Assembly (NCBI RefSeq): GCF_001632365.1
Contig: NW_024468518.1
Coordinates: forward strand, 19,566-78,275
Reading direction: 5' to 3'
Source: Laetiporus sulphureus 93-53
Taxonomy: Eukaryota > Basidiomycota > Agaricomycetes > Polyporales > Laetiporaceae
DNA length: 58,710 bases
The position numbers and the translations under genes were made by a program. The notes below the pieces were generated by a model that did no database searches, had not been told where the DNA came from, and was given only the letters and a program-made list of their open reading frames with translations. Shown here piece after piece: positions 20,134 through 32,100 of the stretch (the first letter of the stretch is position 1; every line of letters starts with the position of its first letter).

Positions 20134-22890
20134 ATGTCTCTACATTTACCTGCGGATCAGTTGCATCTATCGGGATCTGAATCGGACCGCACACAATCTT
20201 CTGAGGATGAAGAGGAAGAGACCTGGGAAGACCGGGTCTCTGATTCCATGGATAATCGACCGTGCAAGTCACTTTTTGACAACGAGAAGACATTTACGTC
20301 CGTTCCAGAAGCTGTGAACCACGACAAGCTCGTTCACGGAGTGGATTTGAATGCGATTTGCTCTCGGCTGGGTGGGTCTAATTCCCGCGTTCGTGTGTAT
20401 CCTGCGTAGACAGGTTCTTCCTGCTTCCGTTTTGCCCGTACTGCTTCCCACCAACTTTTTGGCCCGTGATGTTACCTCATGACTATATCGTGCCCGTTGT
20501 AGAACTCGTACGCAACGGAGATGAATGGACTTGTCAAAAATTGTCTCGCAGACAAGCATGCCTCAGCTCGGACGTTGTCCAGATGCTCACGATGGTGGGA
20601 CCGTGATGTGAGCACCCAATATTAACTGGATTGACACGACGTTCTGCATGCTGCCACATCTCCACATGAGGAGGGTGTTCTCTTTGTGCGACGGACATTG
20701 CAATTTGATTGCCGAATGATGGATATGCTCAGTATATGTCTCTTTTTTCATTGGCACCACCGATACGTTAGGCTTAGTGCTTTTTGCCTAAAGGACACAT
20801 ACGCGGTTACGGCTGCGGTCTACAGCACCCGTAACTCATGGCCGGGACTGTTCTGACCACGAACGAGAATTTCCAGTCCGGGGGCTTGTTCGGTCGGTCG
20901 TGTATTCATCTATGTTCAGTGAGAATGCGCTCTATATCAAGATCAGTGCTCATCTATCCCTTCTAGCTCTTGATCCGTATCAGCGAATCCGTTTGGTCAA
21001 CTGGATAAGAAAGGAGGTGTGTCCCCAGATGCTCGCGATTGATAACGGACCACTGACTTTCACTCAGAAACCCGCGCCGTCTGAGGTCCTCGCATTGAAA
21101 GGAGACGAATCGTTCTTCTCATCAGATGAGTACCTCCCTCCTGTGTTGGAGGATGACCCATTGCTGCGTGAGTTCTCGAAGGTCTGCAATGACCTGCAAT
21201 CGATGACGATGGAATACTATTGCAGAGACACAGTCTGCGGCATGGTCGGATTACGAGGATGAGCAATCCCCACCCACCGACCTGGCAACCGCTATACGTC
21301 GTATCCATATTCTCGAGAAGAAAGTGCAGCAGGCGAAGCAGGACTTGGCAGAGTATCGCACCTTCGTCGGCGAGTGACTGAGCCAGTCTGCATTTGGCGA
21401 AGTCCTAACAGACCCTGTTGCATCATCTTCAACCACTCATCTTGGAAGGCCCCTGCGTGACGATGACTCCCACTACTTCCAAAGCTACGGCGAGAATGGT
21501 ACGAGGTCGTCCTGGTCTATCTCACATCTTGTTCACGTTCTGATCCTTCTCATACGCATACACTCCATCATGATTCAGGACAAAGTGTGCACAGCGACGT
21601 ACGCAAAGTTCATTATGTCCAGCACCGAGCTTTTCCGCGACGCGATTGTTCTCGATGTCGGCTGTGGAACTGGCATCTTATCCCTCTTTGCTGCACGAGC
21701 AGGCGCAAGACGCGTGTTTGCTGTTGATGCAAGTGACATTGCGGACAAGGCACGACAGATTGTCAAGGACAACAAGCTGGACGATGTCATCACGTCAGTG
21801 TCACTATCTGCACGCTATCGTGGGACGCTCATCATATCTTTGCTCTTCACATCTTCAGGGTTATCCGCGACAAGATTGAAGACATTAAATTGCCTGATGA
21901 CGTCGAGCATGTCGATGTGATCATCTCTGAGTGGATGGGATACGCATTACTCTATGAATTCATGTTAGATTCGGTGCTACGTGCGAGAGACAGGTTCTTG
22001 GACCCAGAGCAGGGTGTTATGGCCCCTAGCCAATGTAGGATGACGCTTGGTCTTTGCGAGGCTAGTGAGGTCTTCAAGGAACGCGTTGGCTTCTGGAGTG
22101 ACATCTATGGTATGTAAGATTACCACCGGCGAGCCGGGTCAGCTCATAATGCTCGCACAGGTTTCGATCTATCGGCAATGGGGAATGACGTCTATGAGGA
22201 TGCAACAGTCGACGTTGTCGGACCTGAAACTATGCTCAGCGAACCTTGCATGATAAAAGTCAGTCGGGCTAGATGCTGTCAGTGAAAGTGAGTCTGATCT
22301 CACTGTCTTGCCGCAGGATCTCTACCTCCCGAACATCAACCCGAAACAGCTCGACTTCTCCGTACCTTTCAAGCTAGTCTCTATTGCCGACCGGTGCACG
22401 AAGGTACATGCTCTCCTAGTGTACTTTGATGTCTTCTTTGCCGAGGACGGGCAGCCCGTCCCACCGGATACCGAGGCATATGTCGTATGTGAGGGCGATC
22501 CGGTCCTGGCGGAGGTCTGGCCCCTCGGAGGAAGACCTCATCCATCGCGGAGGATGAGCTCCGGCGAGGGTCTCCGGGGCAAGGTCAGGCCGAAGGTCAC
22601 AAACTTCAGCACGAGCCCGCAGTCCATGCCGACACATTGGAAGCAGACGATCTTCCTGCTGAGGGATCCAATCACCGTGCACGAAGGTCTGTTTGCTTGT
22701 AGATTTCGGGAGAGTATACTATTCTGACTTTGGGCGCTCCATAGGGACGACCGTGCATGGAACCTTCAAGTGCCGGAAGAGTGAAGGTAACTCGAGAGAG
22801 TTGGACGTTGAAATCCACTACGTCGTCAAAGCTCCAGCAGATGAGCAAGCTATAGGTGACGCTGTTGTGCAGATTTACAAAGTGCGGTAA
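20134..22890 (+). pseudogene. Protein arginine N-methyltransferase 3 (PRMT3/Rmt3), broken by one stop
   Basis: Starts MSLHLPADQLHLSGSESD at 20134. An acidic N-terminus and a C2H2-like segment (PCKSLFDN to HDKLVHGVDL) lead, through introns, to RIRLVNWIRKE, SAAWSDYEDEQSPP and a coiled coil. The catalytic core follows: motif I VLDVGCGTGILSLFAARAG, VFAVDAS, the double-E loop SEWMGYALLYEFML with both glutamates, the THW loop MPTHWKQTIFLL, and the C-terminal barrel ELDVEIHYVVK, with TAA at 22888-22890. This type methylates ribosomal protein S2 in the cytoplasm. The only clear lesion is TGA at 21375-21377 (GE-stop-LSQS), which fits CGA to TGA. The second intron is about 600 bases, ten times the local norm. 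All catalytic residues remain. Confidence 0.87.
20372..20968 (+). other. Unusually long intron of PRMT3
   Basis: The splice from CGGCTGG to GCTCTTGATCC keeps the PRMT3 frame but removes about 600 bases, where neighbouring introns are 45-60. The inside carries a short open stretch (ELVRNGDEWTCQKLSRRQA) and no recognised element. An inserted sequence of unknown kind is the simplest explanation. Confidence 0.5.
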
Positions 22891-23091
22891 TTTATTGCAG
22901 CATCACAAATGCAAAGAGACGGACGATGCAAATGTTGTAGTACTCATATTTTACTATAAAATAGAGCAGGTGCTTTTTTGTGTAAATGTTTGGAGGCTTG
23001 GTCATGATATAGTGAGCGACATAGGTTTATAGTATTACTATCGGTGAAAACGATTTTCTCGAGAGTTATACAGGACCTATCGATACACAGA

Positions 23092-25290
23092 TCAGCTACA
23101 TGAATATATGTTACATTGAAATGCTTCTAGGTAGCTTGAACTCTTCTGCAATAAGCCTTCCAATCGCTCTCGCAAAGCGTCACCCCCATGCTGCTGTACG
23201 AAAGCCAATCTTGATATATGCCAGTCGCCCTCCTGCGAATAGCAAGCAGGAGGGAGGAGAATTGTGCCTTCCTTCACTTGCCAATAGCGCACTACTTCGC
23301 GGACCACCTCCAATCCAGTGTGGTCAACGACCACCAGGAGCAGCCTTTCCGCTTTTTCATCTTCTCCCTCTTGAAGATCAGGCCAAATATTGCATGCGAT
23401 ATGATGGATTGCTTTCAGACGGACGAATCCGTCCAATGAACCATTCATAAGAGCACGTTAATAATCTCAACCGGCCAAAGGTATTCACCCAAATTCGCCG
23501 TGATGACTGCCTCAGGAGGCGTACGGATGGTCTTTACTATGTGGTTGTAATCGGCCCACAGGTGCTTGCGAAAGTCTGGAGGATACCGCATTGACACTGG
23601 CGCAGGAGCAGGCGAGCAAACAGAGGGTGCAAGAAGGATATAGCATCGTACAAGCTCACGAAATCAGTGTAGAACTGATAGAATGGCGTCGACAGCCCGA
23701 GGAAGCGAGCTGCTATCGACTCTAAAGTTGGCTGCGCGAACGTGTCCGAAGCTGGGGGCAGTGAGAGCGATGCCGTCGAAGCAGCGGCCACAAATGGGGC
23801 GACTAAACCTTCCATGGCCTGCTCAACGAGCCTATCACGGAAGACTTCCTCCGTTGAATCGTTTTGCTGTTGGCCATGCACGCAAATATAGTTTCCTCGC
23901 AGTTCATGACGAAGTTGGTCAGCGAATTCAGGTGCAGCACCTCACGGCCTATTCTCGCTAGGAGCAATGTGACCCTGACAACCTCTGTTTCCGATGCATC
24001 CCACCACGATGGCATAGATTTGAGGACCTCGGACTCACCCGAACGCAAGAGGTGATCAAGAGGGCTGAACATCCAATCCCGAGGTAGAGGTAGTGGGACT
24101 TCGCGTCGACTGTCGGGAGAAACAATCGGTGCAGGTGGCAATCTCTGAGTCATAGCGGTCGAGATCGAGTGGGGGGACATCCATATAGGACCAACGCAGA
24201 AGTCGTTCTTCGGCTGAAGGGCGAACATCAAGAAGGGCTTGATCACCTTAAGACCGCCCTTCGCCCAGATCACAGGAGGGACGGTCCATCCGCGGGGGTT
24301 CACGAATTCAGATCTCTGAGACGGCATGCTGAGCCAGCTCCTCGTCGCCAGGCATCAATCTGCGGAGGATAGCGAACGCCTGGGCAGTCCAGAGGTCTTC
24401 GGTCATGCCGGGTACCCTCCTAGACAGCTCCAGATAGCACGCCAGCACCCTCGACAGTGGTCTGCAAAATACGTGGGCATACAAAATTGATCCTTGCATG
24501 AAGACAGATTGCCAAATCGCATGCGTTGTAACCCGGGCGCATAGCTCGAAGAGCTGAGCAAATGGTAATAGGAAAGGGGGAGACTCCAAAGGTCCAGGTA
24601 TATGGGACGGGACGCACGAGCGCAGCCGCAAGGACATCTGCATGCTCCACAAGCGTCTGGAGATTTAATATGTCTGTGACCAAAAGGGGACGAGCGCCGG
24701 CATTGCCCAAATCCACTAGCACATTGCTCAACGTCGTGCCGGATCTTTCCACTATGACTGGGCCATCCGGATGGAAGCCATCACGGACGGCGAGGATGCC
24801 AGCTGCTCGCTCGTCTTCGCCACTCCGCATCCCATTCACTCTTGCGCCTTCGAGCCACGCAGCTTCTGCTCTCTACAAAGCCACCCATAGTAATGTGTCC
24901 TGCTCTGCGATGTCGTCGGACCAGCCCCATCCTACGACCTGACTCCATAAAATTTCATGGCTAGGCATCGTATGGTGCGGGTCCCTCGAACACACCATCC
25001 ACGCCTCTAGAAGCCGGAGCCAAACCTCTATGAGCTGTCTTGAGCGGCATTCCTCCGATAGTACGTGCCACCTGAGAAGGGAGAAATGCTCCGAGGCAGT
25101 GATACTAATGTGGGCGTATAGACCATATGATGCGAATATAATGAATAGCTGGAGCATTCCCATGAGCAAAGCAGTGGCAAGAAGAAGGGAGAAAGGCGAT
25201 CACACAGGAGGAAGAATGATTATGAAGCGGAGCAGGGCGTCTGTCGCAAGGTGTGCCGCCGGCGCTTCTCGAGTCAACATCTGTCCTTGA
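23092..25290 (-). pseudogene. RPAP1, C-terminal half, broken
   Basis: From high to low coordinates: DALLRFIIILPPV, FASYGLYAHISITASEHFS, LIEVWLRLLEAWMVCSRDPH, ILWSQVVGWGWSDDI, AWLEGARVNG, RPLLVTDILNLQTLVEHADV, RPLSRVLACYLELSRRVPG, LRRLMPGDEELAQHAVSEI, PRGWTVPPVIWAKGGLKVIK, DWMFSPLDHLLRSGES, SWWDASETEVVRVTLLLARI, AARFLGLSTPFYQFYTDFVS, ISFLHPLFARLLL and FVRLKAIHHIACNIWPDLQE. This is the C-terminal region of RPAP1. Lesions: TGA at 25200-25202 (on the minus strand), frame changes near 23560 and 23450, and no upstream core. The missing core motif (GYTLxDIxLLSRSTVPAQR) is found separately at 5297-5533, same strand. Confidence 0.8.
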
Positions 25291-26419
25291 AATGCGATTA
25301 TCGGTTCTAAAACGATGCAAAGCGCCAGATGCGAACAAGGGGGCACAATAGCTTTGTAGACAGACGGCGGTTGGTGGTCTCGAAGTATGTACGATCTGCG
25401 TATTGTTTAGTAATGTCCGTCGGCTGATCATCTAGTAGTGCTATCTCGTGAGACTCAGGTAATCTTCGCACATCGAGTGCAAGGCGCTCCGAAGTGAATC
25501 CATGTCTTCCACCGACGCGTCCTGCTTCATGTTCCAAGACAAGCCTCTCGTATCCAAGACCATAATGCAACGGTCACTGGTGCGGTGGCTGCACGCCTAG
25601 GTAGGAATATTGAGCTATGCGGACTCTATGTGGACACCATACCACGCACTCCTCACGGTCCGTCGAGGATGGGATGTGCCCTTCCGGAATGGTGTGCAGA
25701 GCGAATGGGCCATAATGAGTACGGTTCAACGCCCTTGCCTGTACAAACAGTTACACACTGCGACTCTACAGCATTCCTGACGTTACTCACAAGGTGATTC
25801 ATCCATGGGTGGCCGGATCTACGTTGGTTGGAGACAATCCTCGGGCCCTGCCCGAAGTGCATTTCTTGAATCCCATCAAATGGTATATTGAATGACGTGC
25901 AAGCCGATCAATTGCAAGGAACGTTTGCAGCCCTATATCAAAGTCTACGGTCCGTGTCGATGCAGGTCCCTTGATCACCGCATACTCTGGGTCAAGATCT
26001 CCTCTGATGCGCTCCTGAACATGCTCTTCGCACCCCCAGTGTAGTATCCGGCGTAGTGGACATGCATTATCGCGGACGTGGACGGAGATCACGTATCAGT
26101 AAAAAGGACAACAGCATGTAGACAATGTGGATGATCGACCTACGATATAAATGATTACATGATGATGAGGAGCATGAAGGAGAAGAAGCGCGTGCGGTAA
26201 TGTCTGTGCATGAACTGATGTATACGCAGGACGAAGACATGCGACGTGACAATATCATTCCATGTCATGAAATGGCACAAGGAATCTCAGAGATTGGCCT
26301 TTGACAACAGGGTACGATGAAGACATGGGTAATCGGGTCAATACAAGGCAGAGCACTCTGGCGTCAACATAGAAAGTCCCGAACATCAAGCCTGTCAAGA
26401 GGTCAGTACCTCCGTGAGT
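25291..26419. other. Unassigned stretch
   Basis: Several frames of 60-97 codons exist on the minus strand (for example DIGLQTFLAIDRLARHSIYH near 25900) but none matches a family I know. Could contain remains of another decayed gene. Confidence 0.35.
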
Positions 26420-28078
26420 AGAGGGCGCAAAAGGCTACTCACAGGAAGATATCATGGTCCCACACACCACCGAGCTCATAATAACTAACCATCCGATTAT
26501 CGGTCATCCTCAGTGCATCCGCAACCTCCGCTGCTGCTCTGCCGGAAAAAGAATATCGCTCTGGATGCTCAAAATCAGTGTCGGCTTGTTCAACAGAGAG
26601 TGAAGACCCTCCGCAAGGTCAGGCAAATGTCTTGGCGGGTTTGATGGTGGCGGATGTGACTTCGAGTGAAATAACGACCAATGGTAGTAAGAATGTGAAG
26701 GCGAGGGCGGGTGGGAGGACATCGAATGCGGGAGGCGAGGAGGAGGGCTGCACGGCACCGGAGGAGTGAGATGGATCTCGGGAAATGTAGAGCGCGTGAG
26801 ATCGAAGACGTCCATGGCCTTGGAAATGTAAATCAAAGAATTTATGTCATACTACAGGTAGAAGGACTCACCAGGAAGGCATCCCCGTAAGTCATGCTGT
26901 ACGTTTGATCAGAGGAAGGACGATATATCACGAACCTGGTAGTCAAGAAAGGTCAATCAAGAAATCAGGGCAAAGTGCTGGTGAGCGGGGCAATGACGAT
27001 TCATCCGGCGTTATTGCTAACTCAGGAAGCGGCTTCAATTTACAGCTGAATCTCTGATCCCGTTCAGCACTTGAGCGATATGTGACAGCTGCAATCTCTG
27101 ATGATTTCATGTCAGCACTACATGTCAGATGAACACGTACGTCGAGCCAGCTTCATGCCCGTATGTGGTGGTAACAGAACCCATTCTTCCAGTTCCAGTT
27201 GGGATCTGCCATTAACACTGATACCCGAGTGAGCGAAGCTATAAATCACTCCACCCTCATAGGACGTACCACTATGCTGGGCAAATCGCATAGCGATCGC
27301 GCTTGGGCTGCTTCTCGCGGTCTCGCTGATGCTAACGACCTTTCCCATATGCTCAGGATACAGCCATCCTGCTGCCAAACTTTGCATAGCACCCACTGAT
27401 GATCCCATGCTCACGTAGAGTTTGTCAATCTCAAGATGAATGAGCAAGCAGAACTGTGCGCGAACCCTATCGAAGATCGAGATCACAGGGAAATTGTGTG
27501 GCATACGGCTTCCCCGTAGAAGGATCAACTGACGAGGGACCGGTTGAGCCATAGCATCCTCCGAGGACATTTGTGCATATGATGAACTTCTCCCACCAGC
27601 CTTCAGAAGAGTTCAAATCCGTCAATACGGCATGAGAGGACGCCGACAAGCCAGTATGGAGCAGGATGACGTTGTCCTTCGCAGGCGACAACTCTCCCCA
27701 TGTCTCGTACGTGATATCGAATCCAAGAAGAGTGGGGCCATACGTCAGCGATATGGGCTTCGAGTAGCGGTAAATTTTGTAGGATGCAGGATTCGGTCTC
27801 GCATACGGCGGCTCCGGTCCTGAGTGCAGAGTGGGAGAGGTCAGTGTGTCAGTGTGCGTGGGTAATTGCGAGGCGTGGAGCCGTGACTCCCGGGCGGCAT
27901 GGGCTTTGACACAAGAAGGGACTATCGTGCGGTCTTGTTGAGGCGATAGACGACTGGACGGTGGCTGCGTGAGTGGATGGCTTGTTACGTATGAGAGTGT
28001 GCGGGAGCTTGAGGCGTCGCTGCGCGACCCTCGCAAGATGTCTAGGAACACCAGGCATGACGCTATCCATATGACCAT
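26420..28078 (-). pseudogene. Homoserine O-acetyltransferase (Met2), broken
   Basis: Starts at 28078 with a leader, then [90 protein letters not shown], the nucleophile elbow SMGSSVGAMQSLAAGWLYPE, VVSISETARSSPSAIAMR, PPHTGMKLARR, INSLIYISKAMDVFDLTRS, LILSIQSDILFPAEQQ, VADALRMTD and YYELGGVWDHDIFL. Met2 acetylates homoserine for methionine synthesis with an alpha/beta-hydrolase fold. Lesions: about 12 residues missing between WWEKFI and ICTNV, a one-base insertion near 27498, a one-base deletion near 26535, and loss of the last exon. The elbow is unusual too (G-A-M where the family has G-G-M). Confidence 0.85.
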
Positions 28079-29147
28079 CCCATGTCAGTTCTCATCATGA
28101 TTGATTTATTTCTCGATAGCACTCGCCTTTAATCGTATATACAATGGGAGAGCTGACGCTGGCGGGAGATCAGGTAGCAGAATGTGGGTAGAGGACCGTA
28201 TGGGGCAAGAGCAGGCAGATCTCTCCCAAAGACAGGAAGATATAAGAGGGAGAAGTCGTCAGGGACATATTCGGGCCTTCGTTCATTTGGATAGGGCACC
28301 ACCATGGTCCGCAGTCCACAGAATTTGCACCTTGCGTGCAATCGCACATGCCTGCACGCGACCACGTGCGCTTCTGACGTGCGCCATGGCGGGGGGTACT
28401 CATTCTAGAACTCATTCTAGAAGATCTGATGCGAAGCACTCGCAGGGCTTACGTAATCTATCAGCCCCTTTTCGGGAAACATGTCGTTGCTTCTGTGGGC
28501 CGGGCGGCCACTTATAATGGATGGCGGATCAATCGATCACGATGCACGTTGTGGACTATGCTATGCGACCGTCGCATTCCGAGTCCACGAGACCAGGAAA
28601 GAATTCAACGACCATCTTCACGGGATGGACAGTAGTGTTGCACCTGGAATTTATGTTGTCTGTTATTTGGAACCGGCGCCGCCATGCCAACTAAGAATTC
28701 TTCGTGACTCGGGATGCATCACATCACGTGCACCGGGGTCGGTGGACCAATCGGCGTGGTTACGCCCACATTCGTGAGCAGATAGACTCTCCTCTTCGCA
28801 GAATCCAGATATTCTTCTCTGATAGGTACGCGCATGCTCTGAAAAATTACAACGCCAGCGTGTGCTCATCTTGATCGATAGAATACGGTGCAAGAGCTGC
28901 TTCAGTGCTAGTTAATAGCAATTCCCACAAGACGCAGGTACGTGGTGACCGCTGAGGTTCGTCATAGATAGTCTCATTTTGTCACAGTCTTCCCCCCGCG
29001 CTCTGAGCATTGTCAGTTTCTGTCAGGGTTGAGTGGTGAGTTTGCACACCTCAGAAGGCTGCTTCAGCGTAATGTCCACCCATCTTATATTATAAGGGTA
29101 TCAGCGTATTGATTTCATATGCGCCTACAGAATTTCTATATCTGGAC
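28079..29147. other. Region upstream of the transposase gene
   Basis: Contains a frame with a Cys/His cluster (CGLCYATVAFRVHETRKEFND near 28550) that I cannot assign. No clear terminal inverted repeat of a DNA transposon was found by eye. Likely includes the promoter and 5' end of the element. Confidence 0.35.
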
Positions 29148-32100
29148 ATGAACTATCATTTACATAAGATTAAACGACGCTTTCGACGATGGCAGGAACT
29201 TAAGCGAGCAGAAAGAGCACAAGTAACATATCGGACGGTGGTATTTGCCTCATTCTACTTTCTGTTCTCATTTATGCTTTTCGTGGCATGTCTCCTATGT
29301 CCAGCAGTGGGAATAGAGCTTCCCATTGCAGCCATCATTTGTTTTGTTGATTTTGCCGCAATCCTTGAGTTATCAAGTTGTACGTCGAGTAGATTTGCTT
29401 CTGCTTCTGACAGTGTCTGGCTCATTATGATGAATTTATAGTTCTCGTTCTCCAGTGCGAACGTGCCGCGCTGCGATCAAGGCGTCTTTCAACATCATTT
29501 GGGGCCTATACTGTCACCATAGTCATTTTGGTCTTCCTCGGCTCACTCAATGCGTCAATGCTCATGGTGGTGTTCATGTGCGGACTTGACACATGCATGA
29601 TGTATTCGCTGCTGCTGTTGCTATGCTTCACCGATTCAGATAACTGCAGACGCGGCAACTCTGTAGCTCCCACTCAAAGGATCGCTCAAAGAACGGGCTC
29701 AGAATCCACCATGAGACAGGGCAAGGCCGTGACCATATTCATACAGGGTACTAATCTCAAAGCAGTTCAGATTGGTAAGTATCTCATACATATACGCAAA
29801 ATGCTGCAAGCTTACTGGCGCAGTTATCAATCAGCAAACGTCCGCTGCAGATGTCATGCACATCTTATCTCAACGACATCTTATCCCCAGCCTCCGGAGA
29901 TTGCAACCTGCTCTCTACTACAAGTCATCACCTCTCGAAAATGACGCTAATCTGTTCAGCCTCGGAGTACGAGATCTGTCAACACTTCATTGCAGGTTCC
30001 GAGTCTTAGGAGGATCTAGAAATGGTAAGCTAAGTAATCTTGTTTGAACTCGAGGTCTTGTCTCTAACAGAAAGATTGTCTATCGGAATTGCAGCAGGGC
30101 CAGGCCCAATGACATTTCAACCTTTGGCAATCTCTGAGCAGAAGCTTGGTACGATGTGTCTCCAGTTCTTAGCATTCGACCTGACGTAACTCTCAGCATC
30201 GACAACAGACAGGAGAAATGCCAAAAGCCGTAGAACAGATCAACGCAAACTGCAGCATAAACTGATGCTGGAATCTCTGGAATCTGAGGGATTGGATGAA
30301 TATGGACAAGCAGTTAACCCTGCAAGTGCGCAGGACTCACCGAGTCTCCCGGCTGTGACACACCATGAAACGGATCGCCATGGGCGCACAGTCAAGCCAG
30401 CCCTCATAACATCAGAAACCTTTCCGTCTTCAGCGGCAGCACCCACGACTCCAGATAATTCCAGTGCGGGCTCATCCACACAACACGAGGATCAAAAGAT
30501 TATCGAGGAAGGACGAGCATGGGCAGACCTTCTGCACCTCATCTCATACGTGGACCATTACTTGTCTTTACTCAAGCTGGACGAGCCTCTAAAGTTCATT
30601 CTCATCAAGGCTACGACGGCCGTTGGGAGTTCAAGTGATGGCACCTCTCGCCCACCTTACGATAACTATGCATTGGATACCACCAGTAAAAGTGTGCGCC
30701 TATTCCTCCAACATGAGAAATGGCTTTGTTCCATGCTTGGAGACGTGCAGGAACTACCATTCCTGGATGATCCTAGGTATCAGCAGCAACGCGATGTGCT
30801 GGAGAGCCGAATACGCAGTGAAATAAACCTATTGCAAGATCGCCGATTGCGTGATTGGTGCAAACAGACACCCCCTACAGCTGATCACAGTGCGCCGCAA
30901 GCGGAGCATTATGTGGACACAAGTGAGTGATACATAGAAATGGGGCTGCCGCATTGCATAAGTTTAATCATGACCATATAGATGAATACTTCACGATGTT
31001 CGACCATCGCCTGAAACCAGTGGTATTGGCATATCATATGGTCGCATTGACCATGAATCTGTTGCAACGCCTGCCTCTCAGGGGAAGCAAGATTCTGCTA
31101 TCGGGGCTTCGGACAATCATCCGCCTATCAACAACATTTGCTCGGGGCGGATTCGGTAGCACTGAAGACGACTCACTGCTGAATGAGTTACCAAAGGATA
31201 TTCGAACCATTTACCGCCACTTCAATCTTGATCCCCACACACGTGCGTACGCATGTTGTCCAAAGTGCTTCGCACTATATGTGCGTCACGCTTGCCCCGA
31301 ATTCTGCTTACACCGAGAACTGCCCGAGAGCGAACCATGCAGAGAAAAATTGTGGCGGATCCGCACGATCCGGGGCAAACAATTTGCATATCCATTGAAA
31401 GTATTCCTGTACCAGGACATGAAGCATTGGATGGCTCGGCTTTTGTCTCGCCCTGGCATGGAGGACATTATGAGCAGCGCAAATCGGCATGCCGAAACAG
31501 TGCCAAAGGAGAAGCAACGAGACATATGGGACGCTCCGCTCTTCCAGAACTTCAAGGGCCCTGATGGCATCTCCTCATTTGCGCATGGCCCCTCCCATGA
31601 ATCGCGGTACTTGTTCAGTCTATCTATCGACGGCTTTAATCCTTTTTACACAAAGGTGGCAAAGCAGAATGTATCTGTTACAGGAATCTACATGGTTTGC
31701 CTGAACCTCCCTCCCCACCTGCGATACTTGCCAGAAAATACATATCTAGTTGGCATCATTCCCGGTCCCTCTAAACCGTCACTCAATCAAGTGAACCATT
31801 TTCTAGAGCCCCTCATTGATGACCTTTTGGCATTCTGGGACCCAGGAGTTTTCTTCAGTCGCACCGCATCATATCCTAAGGGACGATTGGTTCACTGTGC
31901 AGTCATACCTTTAGTGTGTGATCTACCAGCAGCACGGCAGGTTTCTGGTCATGGCTCCTACAGTGCCTCATTCTTCTGCAGCTTCTGCAAGCTCAGACTT
32001 GAAGATATCGAAAATTTTGACAGTAACACGTGGCCGAAACGCGATCCTATGGAGCACCGTAAGCATGCAGAAGAATGGAGAAAAGCAAATTCCTATGAGG

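Noticed and set aside
20780..20880. 5S rRNA-like words in the long PRMT3 intron
   Set aside because: A few matching short words, but the internal promoter boxes and length do not fit 5S rRNA.
23100..23450. Plus-strand frame of 116 codons
   Set aside because: Shadow of the RPAP1 C-terminal exon on the other strand.
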